NCBI GenBank assembly: GCA_030770545.1
Contig: CM061100.1
Location: 3,355,501-3,419,500 of the forward strand
Reading direction: 5' to 3'
DNA from: Macropodus opercularis
Lineage: Eukaryota; Chordata; Actinopteri; Anabantiformes; Osphronemidae
Length of the DNA: 64,000 bases
The notes under the pieces were generated by a model. The model did not search any database and had not been told where the DNA came from. It saw nothing but the letters and a program-made list of their open reading frames with translations. Below are positions 1-14,300 of this stretch, piece by piece; positions within the stretch are counted from its first letter, which is position 1, and each line of letters begins with the position of its first letter. Position numbers and translations under genes: made by a program.

Positions 1-2881
1 AAAGAGAATCCTTAAGTCCTGTGAGAGAACTCATGGGGAAAAGAGTTGAAGCTGCGCAGCCGGCTGCAGCCTGATTTTGTTGGCTACGATGAACGGATCA
101 GTGACTTCTGAACAATCATTCACTAGTTGCTTGTCGATATATGTGTGTATTAATGTGCTCATCAGCAACCACAGCTCCTCCTGTAATAGAGGATGGTCTT
201 CTCGGACTTCTGTCAGCCAGTAGTCAGACGTTCTCAAACGCGTTCAGTTCTTGTTGGCTGCTTCTCCTTCGCTCTCCGTAGATCAGGCGAAATCTCACCT
301 TTAGACAACAGAAGAGCTGACCTATAGAACTGACTGACCTCTGTCTCCAGACGTGTCTTTGCTATTGCCTCTGTACACAAGCCATGAAATTATACTCACC
401 TGCATGAGTATAACATGATGGCATAACTTGCCGTTTGTTGACGTTCTGGTGCCTTGTAGCTGTGGCATAACTGAATCTGATCATAACATGTCAACATTTA
501 CATGGGTTTGCACACCTAGCGATGATAAGATCAGATTTGAAAGCTCAACTGCTGCTCAGAGCTGCTGAACCAACGCATCAGGACCATTTTAATGTATAGA
601 TAGTTCTACATAGCTTTACGTTGCTTTTGAGTGAGAAAGTGGCACAGAAACAAAACCCATCCCAGCAAGATCCAGATCCAGCATTAACGTTCGTTATTGC
701 TGACTCTGCATCGCAGAAACTAGTGTGTTGTTCCTTGAAATGAAAGGGTTAATCAGTAACCCATAGGAATCTGCTAACGCCTCAAAATCCTCCATCGAAA
801 CCTCCTGGAAAACTGGGATGTTAATGTTTGACTGTGTATTTTAATAGTGAGGAGCCAGCACATCGGACAGAGTGGTCATGAGCTGATGGACGGCTGTCGT
901 CCACGCTTGAGTGGGTTTCCTCCAACGACATGCGGATTTGCTTCGGTGCTGACTCCAAACTACTGTGGCTTTAATGAAATGATCGGTTTTTGCTCCCAAG
1001 CGTCTTAAAGGATAATTTGCAAATGTAGTTAGTTACTCGAATCCCTGAATCGATGTAACGTTGCTGAGGCATGACTCACCGCCTCTAAGCACTTACTCTG
1101 AACGCAGTGTATGTTCTGCACTAAAACACTGGCCTCTGACGTTCATCTTCGCCTGCTGCAGTTTGAAGGAGCTGTGAGTGTGTGTGAAGATGGGACCCAG
1201 CGGTTCTGCAGGATGCAAAGGAAGAAGGGGACGTTTTCTTCTTCTTCGTCTTCTTCTTCGAAAGGTGTCAAGCTTTACTGTATGTGGCATGTTCTGGACT
1301 GAGCCTCCTCTTAAGTGCCACAATGCTTTTAATTTCCAAAGTTTTTCCTCTCAATCAGTACATTCATAAGGAACCTCAGACGCTCATGACTGTAATTATG
1401 TTCATCAGTTCCACACTCAGGTGCGGTTTTAACATAAGCTTTAGAGGAACAAGTCTCGACAATAACAAGTATTTCCCTGCGGTGGATCTTGGAACAAACA
1501 CCAAGTACTGTACTTCATGTCGCACAGCTTTGAGTATTTGTGTATGTGTGAGACAGGAACAGGGATGAGCACAGTATAATTACCAAATTTGCATGCATGC
1601 CGAAACCTTTCACTACTAGAGTGAGAGGCCTGTACTTCACCTACTTTGACCCACAATCCAACAGGTTTAAGCAGAGAACGAAGTGAACAGTTCACCTTGT
1701 CTGACCGCACTGTTTACACTGCAGCAGCGTGGGCATCATCGTGCACAGTGCTCTGCAAGACTAATGAGCAACCAAGCATATTGCTTTGAGTAAACACTGC
1801 AGAGGGAATTTGAATGTGAATATTAATTTGAGCGAAGACTTTACTACAGAGCATGGGTGAGACGTGTATCTAGCGGTGGGCATTGGTTGGCTTCAAACGT
1901 GACCACGCCCAACAGAACCAAATACAAGGATTGCAAGTTACACACATGGACTTTTAGTGCATGTAAAATCATGTTCAGCTGCTAAGTCACAGTTCTGTGC
2001 ATCATTGATGACAGCGAGCAGTTTTGGTGAACTTTGTCTATATTGAGCGGCAGGTTTCCAGTTGTAGTGAGACTATCATTAGTCTCCAACAGCGGTGCCA
2101 GTGCCACGCCTGTCCCGTCCTGCATTCCTTGACAAGAAACGCTCTCTAATCATGACGGTTGTACAACAAATCTCTGCTCTACATACCAGTCAGACCGTTT
2201 GAATGTGTGCGTTTGTGTCTACATGTGGGCATGTCTGCACACCTTTGTTTGCTTCATGTTCTCTGGCAGGTTTGCTTCAAGTGATGAGGTTTAGATAAAC
2301 ATTGAGATCCTACTTCTATGTTCTCACTTTGGCTCGAACCCTCGTTAACTACTGTAAAAAAATTTTACCACTTTATCCTTCAGGCATTATACAGGTTTCA
2401 AAACAAAATGTAATAACTGCAGCTACCAGCAGACACACAAAGAAACCTTTGTCTAAATAAACTGGCTCTCAGGCTCATCTTCATGCCAGTTCTACCTTTA
2501 ACTATAATCACTTTAAATTGGTTTTCTTTCCCTGCGTTTCCTCGGGTGCTTATCTTTTCGTCAACCAACAAGTAAAAATACAGTACAAGTAGTATTTTGT
2601 TTGGGGAAAAGACCTGCTATTAGTCCAGACTGACTCATCTGGATCTTTTGGCAGATTCTGTGTGGTAATCCAAACCGGTTCCTCGTGACCTCCTGCGTTT
2701 CTCATTGTCCACTTGTGTTAATTGACTAGGAGCTGGAAGATACACATTTGCTTTGCCCTTCACCTTTATCTGAGATGGTGTCTGACATTACCTGGCCCAG
2801 GTAATCAGCAGTGAGTAGGCAGGGAAAGAAGAGAAATAAGCAGGATGGGCTAATGTACAATGATGAGACGCGCCTACTAAA

Positions 2882-2936
2882 GTAATAATAATATATTATT
2901 AGTAATAATATATAATAATAATACGAATAATATTTT
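2882..2936. repeat. AT-rich ATA/TAT trinucleotide-like tract
   Basis: Imperfect repeats of taa/ata and their complement are interleaved, so the tract is partly self-complementary. It is simple sequence with no coding potential. Confidence 0.7.
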
Positions 2937-4747
2937 GACTAGACATAGACTTTTTCTTGAAGCCTGTGCACACATGACTAAATGATAACGTTGCATTGCC
3001 AGAGGCGACTCTCTCCCAGGTCCCAAGCTCTTCTCTAGAAATCAGAGCCCTGATGCTTCTGGCGTCCCTCCAGTCCCAGTAACGTGACCTTCCCCACCCA
3101 CTCATACACCTGTCCCCCATTTCCTCAGAGCGAGTCTGTCACACCTGTGCTCTTCCAGATCGCTTAAAGTGTGATGACATGAAGTTAGCGTGATCCGTGA
3201 TGGAAAGTCATCAGCTTGTTTTGTCAATGTCTACCTTGGCTAAACATTCATTATTTAATGTCAATAGTCATATGAGCATGTGTGGACTTGCGTAACATTG
3301 TGTGTGAGTGTGTGTTTTTCAGACAGGATGTCTGTCTATTGAGATTTGCCCTGCATTGTCATAGAAACCTGTGTTTATTGAAGCAAGGAGAAACGTTAAT
3401 GTCACTTTTTGTGATGGCCCTTCGACCTCGCATCCTAACACACAGGTACGATTCCTGTCCACCTGTGTCATTGTTGACATGAAAGACATTTATCATTGAC
3501 AGGCCATAAAACAAAAGGAACAGGACACAATGTAAAACTAGGAAGGACCCTGTGCCATGTGGTCGGCCATCAATCGCTCACTATCTTCCAGCTGTTTGTC
3601 CAGCTTCAGTGCTTGTTGATAGACACCAGATTTCACAAATGTAATGATTCAGGGATAAAATGTTTGTTGCAGCTGTTCTTCTGCTCGAGTGTCTCCCTTT
3701 GTTCTGCACATGCGGCAGAGAAAATGTCATTTTAAAGGAGAAATGTACGATCTTTGGTCATCTGCCCAGTTATGGAAACTAGATTTCCAGTTTATGTGGC
3801 GTTTAAGCAATCAGCCGACTGTAACCTCCCGGCTGAAGTGCATGTTGTTAGGTCTCCACAAACTCCTAATCGGAAAGTTGGCCCCTGGCAGATGTTGTGT
3901 CCTTGAGTGTTTTTGCTGTAAACTCCAGCTGAGCGCTACAGGAGTACACCTAAACAGAGTGGGCTGTACTTGCTAGCTTGATAATCAAAACAATGAGCTG
4001 AAAGATGCTAAAATGCTCAGCAGCGCCGAAGTCAAGAGTGGCTGCAGGCGATTAGTGTGACTTACACAGAAGCACAGTGTGAAACCTTTTTGATTTATTG
4101 CATGAACAGCACAAATCAAAAACAAAAACGTGAAGCCACATGTTAAAATAGAACAAGTTACCCATACATGACATCAGCTATTAATACAACAGCAGCTATT
4201 TAATACTGGAATATTTAAAGATCAGCTACTAGCTTTGACTTTATGTTTGTTTGGGGCAAGACTCTTTAATTCTCAACACAATTGTTGGGCCACAAGTTTG
4301 AATAGAGGTGACTGTCACAGCACATGAAAGATATATAAGGTACGAGTGTCACCTTTCCAACAACAAGTAGCGTGATGAAACATTTGCAGTGGAAAACTGC
4401 AAAGTGCAACGGCTTCCTGTTAGAGGCAGGCAGCTTCCTGTGTGTCACGCCAGCTCACCCAGTTTGAGTCAAGTCTGACAAAGATAAAAGATCGAGATTC
4501 GTGATCGGTCGACCATTTTTATCAAGAAGCTCAGAAGTGATACAGCAAGTGTGAATGTGGTCACTCACAGCTCGTCTGATCCCACCTGTGCTCAAACTGA
4601 GGTAAATGTGACGCACTGAGACTGTTTGGACGTGTTGAAATATATAGTATAGTAGCATTTTATATAACATACAGCTAAAACTGTAGTATTAGGGTGGTGT
4701 GATATAAAAACTAAATAAAGTAATGATAGAGGTATCATTACTTTATT

Positions 4748-4773
4748 TCTCTCTCTCTCTCTCTCTCTCTCTT
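4748..4773. repeat. (CT)n microsatellite
   Basis: Uninterrupted TC dinucleotide repeat of about 26 bases in intergenic DNA, likely length-polymorphic. Confidence 0.85.
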
Positions 4774-7700
4774 GGCCAGTGAGTTGATCAATTGTTCTGT
4801 TAACAGTTCCAGGTTCTGACTTCCCGGAAAGGCTGATTAAAAGACGTAGCTGTAGGTGCAAGGCCAATAAAAACACGGCATCTGCCAAGCTTAACAGGAA
4901 CACAGTTATTGTTTTGACGGGTCCCAGTGTGAGAAACGTCATCTGCTGAGAACAACTGTGACACGACGCCAACGCGCACGGTAAAGCGTTACACTGTCAG
5001 AAGCTAATGTTCACACCAGAGCATTTTATCTGGGAGGTTTTAGCCTTTTCAACAGGATTTCACTCGTCACTGAGGTCTCTGCAGCCCTTTAATTAGCACA
5101 GGTGATTCAAATTACACACCGGCTCCAAAATCTTTTTTTTTTTCTCTCTCTGGCTGCACAACAACATGCAAAACAGGTGCAAACTGCTTGTTCATGAGAT
5201 AAGCGTGTCTATTTGGAGACGTTACAGAGATTCACAGGGTATTTGCAGTGAAACGACTGCTGTGTTTCATACCATCGTATGGAAAACCGTAACCAAATCA
5301 CTTGGAGTTGCTGAGTGTAGCTGCAAGTTGGAGTCGGAGGGAGGATGTGACAATATGTACCAGAGACATATCAGCCAGCACCAGAGCTGGAACAGAAAAG
5401 ACTGCAAGGCTCATTAAGGCTGGGTACATCTGTGTGACCTCCCAGATCTGCCTGTCTAGTACAAAGAGTTAAGAAAATGTTCCCAGGATTCTCCCTCAGG
5501 GACGTTTGCTGACCACGCGAGGGCTGATAAGATCATTAGAAACGATCGTGGCAGGATTTCACGAGGTAAACGAACACTTTCACGGAGCTCCTAATAAGTT
5601 TATCATACATCAATCAGCACCTGTTGGTACATGAATCTGAACGTATGCTGACACACTTGCAATGTATGAGAACGCTGTGTTCTGCTTATGATCGGTGTGA
5701 ATGGAATGTGCAGTTCGAGGTATAATCAGTAACCGCGTTGCTCCACATACTGTAACCACCAGAACCTGAAACTCAGGGCTTTTCCTCTTCACCTGTGGCT
5801 GACAGACACGTTAAAGGGAGCCTAAGGGAAGTTCCACCAGCTGGTGAACTGCCTTTAGCGTGTGCAGTCAGACTTCACACCATAGGATGAAACATTGCTA
5901 AATCCTTGATGTTGTGACCTACTGTACTGCTTCCTCTTTCTGTGGGAGAGCAGCCACTCGCCACTGCATCACCCCTGGTTTGATTTGATTGATCACTCCC
6001 CTCCTGCCCTGGATCTCCAGACCACATCTGCGTCGCTTTCCCAGGCAAACTGAGAACATTTAAGGCCGTTTTGACTCCACTGAGAGTAACATGTTTGTCG
6101 GAATGTTTTTTGAGACTAATAATTATTACGCCAAAAGGAAATGTGCTGTTGTACAGGGTAGCTTGCAAATGTTTGGCATCAGGTGCAATTCTGCCAAGTG
6201 CTTGCATCTGTGTGTGAAGGTGCTTTTTGCCACAAGTGTCCGGGCAACATTAGTCAACAAGGATGTGACAGTCGCTGCATGTGTGCGTTAAAGTTGCCAC
6301 TTTCTTGTCACTGAGTCTCTTCACAGGTAAATCAGCTGTTTAACGGAGAGCAGTAATTCCTTTCCTAGGCACACGTGATCATAACGTACGTGGTAAGTTT
6401 CTATGCTCTGATGATATGAAAAAGTATTTTAAAAACATTCCCAAGGACATTTGTCCCCCTAGCCCTTTAAAAACTGGCATTACTTGATTTTGTAAACACT
6501 GATTTAAAAAAACACGGGTTTGGATGGAGGATCCGTGCAGAAACAAGCTAGCACAGCTGCTGGCAAAAGGCAGAGACACTGACCAGGCACTACCACTGCC
6601 ACACAGATGAGAACTCAGCCCACAGACAGACACGCTAGGTCTGCTTCACATGTGCTGAGACGGCGGAGAAGGAGAAACTCAGAGGATGCAGACAGACAGA
6701 GAGGGAGACTGTGCGGCATTAATAAATCTATAGGTGCATAATACACTGAGGAGATTAGGGCCAGTGGATGCAGACATCATTGTGAAACTCTATCCTAACA
6801 CATATTGCATTTGACGAAATGAATAAACTGAATCTTGAAAAAATAGTCTAATCTATTATAGCTTCTAAAATCCTCTAGTCGTGAGTCCGCCATGCTGTGA
6901 TCACGGTGCGTGGATGCATGGAAGACGCCACGCGCTCCAAAACAAACATCGCTACGTGTCTGCGGTTTGCCAGACAGCAGCTTGACACTCGACACAACAC
7001 TACTGGGGAATTGTTTTGTGGACTGATGAAACGGGGGTTGAATTGTTTTGGTAGAACATGCCAGGCTGCATGTGGCATAAAAAGGCCGCTGCATGCCAAC
7101 GTGACAACATCGTCATCTACACGTTGACGGCTTGCCATCAACGAGCGGAAAGTGGAGTCTCAAGGTGGCCGCGACACTTTCCAGCGCGCTGTCAGAGCGG
7201 TTCTACTATGACATACAGTTGAGTCTGGACCTTTCACATCCGTCTGCAGAACATTGCCTACATTAGGTTTGTTAATGCTTATGTTATCTTAATGACCATT
7301 AGTTGCTACCATAGCAACAGCAGCAAGTACAGCTGTGGCCTGTCTGACCCGTTCCGCTGTCGGGCAGGTCACCATGAAGGCAGCTTAAGGAATTTCTGAT
7401 GCGGACTTAAGTGTGTTTGAGTTTTGGCTGAACGTAAGTCGGACCGTTAAGATAACATGCAGCCAGGGAGTCAGATAAGAGGTGACTGGGCATTTAAGCT
7501 GACAGGAACCAGAACAAAGAACAGCACGAGGATGAAGACGTTTCTGTACTGACCTGCACAGAACAGCACGTTTTAATCACACAGCTGATCACAGGACGGA
7601 CTGGCCGGATAAACGCTCCGTGGGAAATTATAGTTGTGGTTCCCACATTTTCTTTCGCATTCACAGATTTTAACCAATAAATGGCAAACTAGGTCACTTA

Positions 7701-7860
7701 CTGCAGGGTTTTGTGGCAGGACTCAGCTGCGTTGAGCTGTGAGGCAGCAGTGTTTTCATTCGGTTTACTAACATCACTAAGCAGAATTGGCTCCATTAGC
7801 CGCCCCAGCGCCCTGTGAGATGTCGGGAAGGCTTCTGCTTGTGCGATATTTCCCTGCAGG

Positions 7861-7938
7861 TGCCAAGTGTTTCCACTGAATGGTGACAGGAGGCTCACTG
7901 TAGCCTCTGTGTTGTTGCTGAAATGGAAACACTTGGCA
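7861..7938. repeat. 15-bp perfect inverted repeat with an inner 6-bp stem
   Basis: The left arm 7861-7875 (tgccaagtgtttcca) is the exact reverse complement of the right arm 7924-7938. Inside, 7890-7895 (gaggct) and 7902-7907 (agcctc) form a second perfect stem around a 6-base loop, separated from the outer stem by unpaired stretches of 14 and 16 bases. As RNA or cruciform DNA this could fold into a hairpin of about 78 bases with a large internal loop. That loop is larger than expected for a typical pre-miRNA. A small palindromic element is an alternative explanation. Confidence 0.6.
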
Positions 7939-8382
7939 CAGAAAGATTCACCCAGACTGAAATTGAATCGTTTTGCTAAAACAAGATGAACGTAAAGATG
8001 GAGGCCTGGACAAAAAGCCAGCGTGTTGTGTTTGTGGCCAACAGATTTGTTAAACCTCCTCTGTCCTGCAGTTCTGACAGGATACAGTTTCCTTCTGTAG
8101 GTGTCAGTACTGCAGCACCACAGCTCTACCCTCCGGTTGCATCTTCAGGAGCTCTATTCTGGGTGACTTTGGTGTAATCTTCCTTTAAATCATCCCTGCA
8201 GAAAAGGAGCTGACGAAATAATGGCTATAATCTAATGTATTTGTAGTAATTCAAGATTCAGAGATATAAAAATAAAACAAAGTACATAAGGCGACCCTGC
8301 GTGAAGACCAAGCAAATACTTAATAATGTAGGTCAACTAATGAATTACCAGGAGTAAACTTCAGCTGCTGTTCGGTATGTGG

Positions 8383-8396
8383 CCACTAGAGGGCGC
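8383..8396 (+). promoter_or_regulatory. CTCF-like core motif (+ orientation)
   Basis: The 14-mer ccactagagggcgc fits the vertebrate CTCF core consensus CCASYAGRKGGCRS at every position. It lies 3 kb upstream of the map1b start codon and points toward the gene. A motif match alone does not show binding. Confidence 0.55.
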
Positions 8397-11250
8397 CCTC
8401 ACCACATCACCACGTCTTAAACAAAGCCAGAACAGACTCCGCGCTTTCTATGCAGACATTAGGAAGCATTATCCAGGAGTGCACCATGCTACCCTGTCAC
8501 TGTAGCTCACTGGCCTCCCCCTTTGACATCTGGATGTTTCTGAGAGATAATGGCTCCATCTCATCTCTCTGCAGCCAGTAATAGCTCTGCTTCTAGAGGA
8601 GGTCACTTAGCAAAGTGCAGATACGCTGAGACGTGGACGGAGCCTGTCGACCTCGCAGTAACATCGTGTTTCCCCCGGTGAATACGAGCCTGAAAACAGT
8701 TTAATGCCTTTGGCATCCAATGAACTGTGCATTTAAATCTAGTGTGTAAGCAAAGATGTTCTTTTCTGCAAGTCAGATTATGGACCGTGCTCCTGACGGT
8801 GTCGTGTGCAGTGAACGCAGTCAGCTTGTCTGGAGTCACATCCAGAAACAGGTCAAACGTTGGTTTTTCCTTTGTGGCACTTTTAGATCATTTCATCTGA
8901 GGACGCATTGAACTGCGATGTACTGAACATGTGCATGTATTTATGCTGCACTGCCTGTTTGTGCTGCACATGTGAGTGTGTCCTCGCGTGAACTGTGATC
9001 GATTGAACTCGGTTTCACTTCCCCTCTTTGCTCCTGTGTCTCTCAGTCAATCGTCTATTAACACACTTCCCTCTCTGTCACACACACACACAGTCACCGT
9101 CACCCAGCAGAGTGACACACTCAGCTCAGCAGGGGGCCGACTGGCCCTGGAAAATGCCAGAGTTGCCAGGCAGGGGAGCCGGAGCGGCTCCTCTGTGATG
9201 GAGGGTGTTCTGTGCACGTGTCTGTGTGTGGCCACACCCGATGCCACCTCCTGTTCTCCTCTGCCACGCTCAGCTGTTGCCAGGTTATTCCCCCTCTTTG
9301 CTTCTTAGCCACCAGCTTTCATCTGTAAATTGGGTGTGGATGGAGTTTTTTTCCTAGCGTGTTTCATCAGCAGGTGTTTAGACCTTCCTCCTTTGCTTCT
9401 GCACAATCTGGTCTAGTCATCATTAGCTATGCTTCAATACAGTTTGATATGAATTAGATACTGACCTTGTCAAGGTGAACAGACACTTGTCAGCTTCCGC
9501 TTGTCCTTTGCTTTATGTAGCAGATAAGTGCTTGGTTTTTGCAAACTGACTGTCTCTCCAAGATTTGTTGTTTTTCTAAGAGACCTACGGCATCACAGGA
9601 TTCAGTGTTTTGTAGGGCCCATAAGGGTTTAATGTTTCTGAATTATTAAAATGCTTCTATGTTCATTTTCAAAGTGTCTGTCTGCCCCCGAACACAGACA
9701 CAAATGTGTGTGTGCAAGCAAAAACCTGGAATAATTTTCCCTCAGACGTCCATCTCACCCTCACCTGCCTCCTGGAGACTGTTGTATTTTTAATGCCTTC
9801 CTTCGTTCCCAGCTGTACATGATGAATGTTTGATACGACCTCTCTTGGCCTTAGGACAATATGACCAAACCAAGCCCAGCAGGCCAGAAAGGATCTAAAA
9901 TATTCCCCCCAGTAGCTGCTGAGTGGGCTCCTGCTCCTGATAGTGTTTTTAAGTCAATAGTAGACCTGCAGTGAACCTGTCCATGGAACTGAATCAGTGA
10001 GGCTTGCCAGAGGGAAATGCAGCATGAAAGTCAGGGTTTGCCTTGTGTGTGTGCGTGTGTGTGTGAGCGCGTGTCCTGTTGTTCTGTCTGTCGTTTTTTT
10101 TTTGTTTATTCTTGCAGCAGTCATCAGTCGTTCTTTCTCAGAGGGCAACATTTAAGCTGCTAGATGATTCTCTGAGGGAAAACTGAGCATATTTAATGTT
10201 CATGTCATACGATAGAAGAGAGGATCACACAGCACTGACTGCCAACTGCGTTTAGCATCTACACGTGCTACACGTGCAGTTTCTTTTCTAATGCAACGTG
10301 TCAGACCACAAACCTGAGCTCGGTTCCCTTCATGTGCCTTTCATTTGTAGTTTCCCATCTTTGGCCCCGTTCTCATGTGAGTGTCCTTTGATATGAAAAC
10401 TTGCTTTTTGTTCGACTGAAGCATCCGCGATCAAAAAGAGTTTTCCCCCGTCAAAGTGTGCAGGACCATCTTGAGTGACATCAAAGGTGGATGCTGTGAT
10501 CAGACAGTGGTTTCTATGTCAAACATTTCTTCAAGCCGAACATCTATGGGACTAAACGGAAAAAAGGCACAAACTACAATTGACTTCTGTTTTTATTATT
10601 AAATACAATTCAACCAGGTTGGTGCTGTTAGCTCTCAACGTGTTGCCTCAAACAAAGCTTTATCTCACTTCATGCAAGCACTCACAGTGTTTTTATTTAT
10701 TGTATTTACTTACTACACATGACCGTACAGAATGTCTCCAACATAACTGGGAATATAAATATGAGAAAGATTAAAATACCACAAGCATTTGAATCTTTTA
10801 ACCGCTGTTTCTCCAAACACAACTCAATAACGTCTTTTTTACTCCCTCCACCTTGGATTGATTTACAATACAAAATAAAAATAAAAATCAATGGTTTTAA
10901 GTCTCTTGAAATGTGTTACTACTTTATTCTATTGAGTCTTGTAATTGAACCAAATGGCCTGTAAATACTTACAATATAATACCTTTTAGAAACATAAAAT
11001 AAACTAAAAGAAATGAATGTAGCATTTAAAAAATATTCCAAGCTGCTTAATTAATATGAATTAATATTCATATGAACGTACTTATTTCAGTTTTGATTAC
11101 ATATGACTGTGCACAGTTCAACACGAAGCATCACAGCTGAGTGACTTCCGGAGGCGTTTGATTCGTTGCGGATGACATCAGCTGTGGAGTGAGTGTGCGA
11201 ATAAACCCCGGCGCCCTCTTCTCTCCCGAACATGACACAATGTCTGCTGG

Positions 11251-11257
11251 TATAAAA
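11251..11257 (+). promoter_or_regulatory. TATA box of map1b promoter
   Basis: A tataaaa heptamer lies 118-124 bases before the map1b start codon, which would place transcription start near 11280 and leave a 5' UTR of roughly 95 bases. Mammalian MAP1B is described as having a TATA-containing promoter, so the position is plausible. A CRE-like tgacatca lies upstream at 11173-11180. The start site is inferred, not observed. Confidence 0.55.
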
Positions 11258-11374
11258 CGCTAGGGCCACTCCTATCGAGGCTCCACTTTATGTCTGGAGA
11301 CCACTCCGGTGCTCTGCAGCGAATAAAGGGAGGAGGCTGCCGCTGCGTTCAGAGAGAGAGAGAGACAGAGGAGC

Positions 11375-14300
11375 ATGGCAACCCTGGTAGAAGCTGCAGA
11401 TATGGAGACTTTAGCCGGTCAAAGCAAAACCGGGACGTCTCCAACATCCTCCTCCAGCCCCTCGCATCACTTCAACGACAGTAAATTCTATCTGCTGGTG
11501 GTTATCGGGGAGATCGTAACGGAGGATCACCTAAAATGTGCCATTGCGGACATAGAGAAAGGTAAGATGGAGCTTTGTGGTGGGTGTAGACAGCGACGGC
11601 TGAACTTAACAATTTCGTCGCAAGTTGAACACAGGAGAGCACCTGACGCTTTGAAAGCCGTGGAGGCTGCAGATGCACCTGTTTGAAACGCCGAACTTTA
11701 CGCACGATGCGACTGTGCGCAATGTACATGTTGGGCAACTGTCGTAGCCACAAGTGATGCTGTTCAAATAGGGGCTACAGAGCAGCTCCTCCAAGCTGTG
11801 GCTAAATACTCACACTTCCTACAGCTTGTAATTTGCGTGCAGTGCTTTTCATGGCACCGTAGGCCCCGTTGTTCTCATCCACGCTCGGAGGCCAAGTCCT
11901 CTAACGGAGCTGACAGCGTGATTCAGCACCAAGTCCGGACCGTGCGCCAGGGATGCACAATATTTCATATCAGTAGCACTTAGCCAGGATTTGAATTGTG
12001 TGCGTCAGGCTTTTGTGCTGAGGGTAACACGCATTTAAGTGAGGGATTGAAGCAGGGGCTTGTTGTGCCTTAACTGAGCAATCGGAAGGAGACGTTTCTG
12101 ACCAAGAGACCGATGGTTGATTGTCTGTGGGCATGGGCATGAATGAATTCCCTGTCTGCCCCGTGTCAACGTTTCTCCATCATCATCATCATCATCATCC
12201 CGCATCCAGCTCTCATCCTGCACCGGCTAGTGGGCGTGGCCCGGTCCGCACTGCGGTCCCTACGGAAAGCCACAAGGGTCGATTTTCAAAGTGAGCAGGG
12301 CGTTTTTGAAATGCTCCAGCTGCTGTACCGGCCCGAGACGCGAGAAAGAGGAGGAGGATGGCGCAGTTAATATGCGACTGTACATTCTGTTGCATTTGCA
12401 GAGCATATAGGCAGAAGCAAAGCTGGTCGACAGGTGTCAACTTTTTATATCCTGCAATAGTTTGACTTGGGAATGATCTCATAAATTAGCTCATTTATTA
12501 ATGTAAACTATTATTTCCATTGTCTTATGGTCCACAGCAGCAGCAGTCGTGTTCTCTTATTGGTGAAGTTATGGTAATTTAGTGGTATGTTGATTAATCC
12601 CACAACAAAATGGCTGGTATCACCTTCAGCACACATCCGTCCTTGGTGCCACACCCTTGGCTCGTGGCAGCTATTACAGTGAGTGACAAGTCATTTGGCT
12701 TCTAGTAACAGTTCCTGACTCCCCCTTTACAGAGGCCTTCATTAGGTCTCTGCTCTACATAATTATGGAGACAGGATGATGCCACCGTGACTCAGCTTGG
12801 AGGAGGGTTGCACCCTGTCTGGCCCTTGGCAAAACAGGAACAGGGATGGATATAGATGTTTTCGATTATAGATTTCTTTTCTCAAGGATCTGAGAAGTAA
12901 AGTAATGTTTCCTTTTTTCCTTGCTCCTTTGTGTCCCTGGTTGATTTTTGTCGTTGTTTATCTCGCAGGGATCCGCTCATGGGACACCAACCTTATTGAC
13001 TGCAACTTGGACCAGGAACTCAAGCTGTTTGTCTCCAGACATTCAGCTCGTTTCTCCGCAGATGTCAGAGGTAAACTGATTTTCATTTGGTTTAGTACAA
13101 TAATCTCAAACATTAATCCTTTTTTTTCTGTATTGAATGGTTGAATTACTATGTCAGCCCTCTAAAGCTTTTTGTAGCCTAGTGTGTTTATGGCTGAATT
13201 GTTTGCAAGGTGAAGGCGAAGCTTCATAAAGATGGAATAGGTCCAGGATGGCAGCGCGTCATCTGTCAGTGGGCAGCATGGCCTTGACTGCCAGCAGCAG
13301 ACAGCTTGGCCCTGCTCCTTACTGGATAAAATCAGCAGGGCTTCATACATCACTGATGACTGATCCAGCAAACAACTGCCGCTTCACATACATTAGCTTG
13401 GTTCAATCCTGTTTCAAATATCAGAGCTGGCCTTGCAGATGTGATCATGTTAATTAGCTTACATGCCTTCTCCCTCTCAGCCCATGTTGCTTTTACCGGT
13501 TCCCCAACCTCTATTCTTCTCTCCTTATCTTCTTTCCCTGTGCTGTTGCCTTGCAACCCGGCACTAGATGCGCAGTTGATTCTGGAGTAATTAGCAGCAG
13601 AGAATCCCCAACGGCAAGTGTCTGCAAAAATAAAGAAGGGAGGAGAATGATGGGGGAGAAAGCCTGAATAAAGCATGTGAACAAAGCAAACAAGGGGGCG
13701 AGGTAGGAAACCACGGAGGAGGTTAGGAAGAAAGCACAAATGTGAGTGATAATAAATAAGGCAACATACAGTATGGATGAGATCGTAATGCAGATCTGAA
13801 TGCTGCACAAGCAAGTCTGCGATATTCTCTCATATTCTTACATCTCAGTCTCTTTCCCAAGGGGAGAATTTTCATCTTGCTACATAAACTTCTTTATGAA
13901 CGGCTTAAGAGAAAACTACCAATCAATCACAGTGAATTGAAAACTGTGCCTAATTGTGTAGTGCTGGTATAAGTTGTAAATTGGCTCCATATTACTATTG
14001 TGTCCATTCAGCAAATGTGAAGCTGCAACCAGCAGATGCTTAGTTTAGCACGAAGACAGGGTTTGGCTCGGTCCAAACGTAAGAAACTCCACCGAAGGCT
14101 CACTAACATGTAACATCTGGTGAGACAAAAATCAAATGGGTACTTGAAGCTCAAGTTACTACTGGTGCTGTTTGCCCCTTGTCTATATGCTAATTTAAAT
14201 GGCTTTCAGATGCAGCATTGCATTTACTATGAAGACGTAATAGTGTGCAATACCTCTCAGTGTGAGGTATAAATCCAGCATTGGCTCAATAAAATGTATT

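Larger units (their letters stand above)
1..11374. other. Non-coding region upstream of map1b
   Basis: No exon that I can support was found in this 11.4 kb. Open frames on both strands are short, often begin at non-ATG codons and resemble no family I recognise. Visible content: a TTC-rich tract near 1235-1260, an AT-rich ATA/TAT tract at about 2882-2936, a CT microsatellite at 4748-4773, CA and GT tracts near 9080 and 10045-10065, a 15-bp inverted repeat at 7861-7938 and a CTCF-like motif at 8383-8396. The last few hundred bases are the map1b promoter and 5' UTR. The interval may contain regulatory elements for map1b, but that would need cross-species alignment. Non-coding RNA genes cannot be excluded by eye. 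Confidence 0.6.

Noticed and set aside
31..237. Minus-strand frame of 68 codons at the window edge that looks somewhat protein-like
   Set aside because: It starts at a TTG with an in-frame stop just upstream, has no acceptor giving a clean exon start, and matches no family I recognise. An exon of a gene outside the window cannot be fully excluded.
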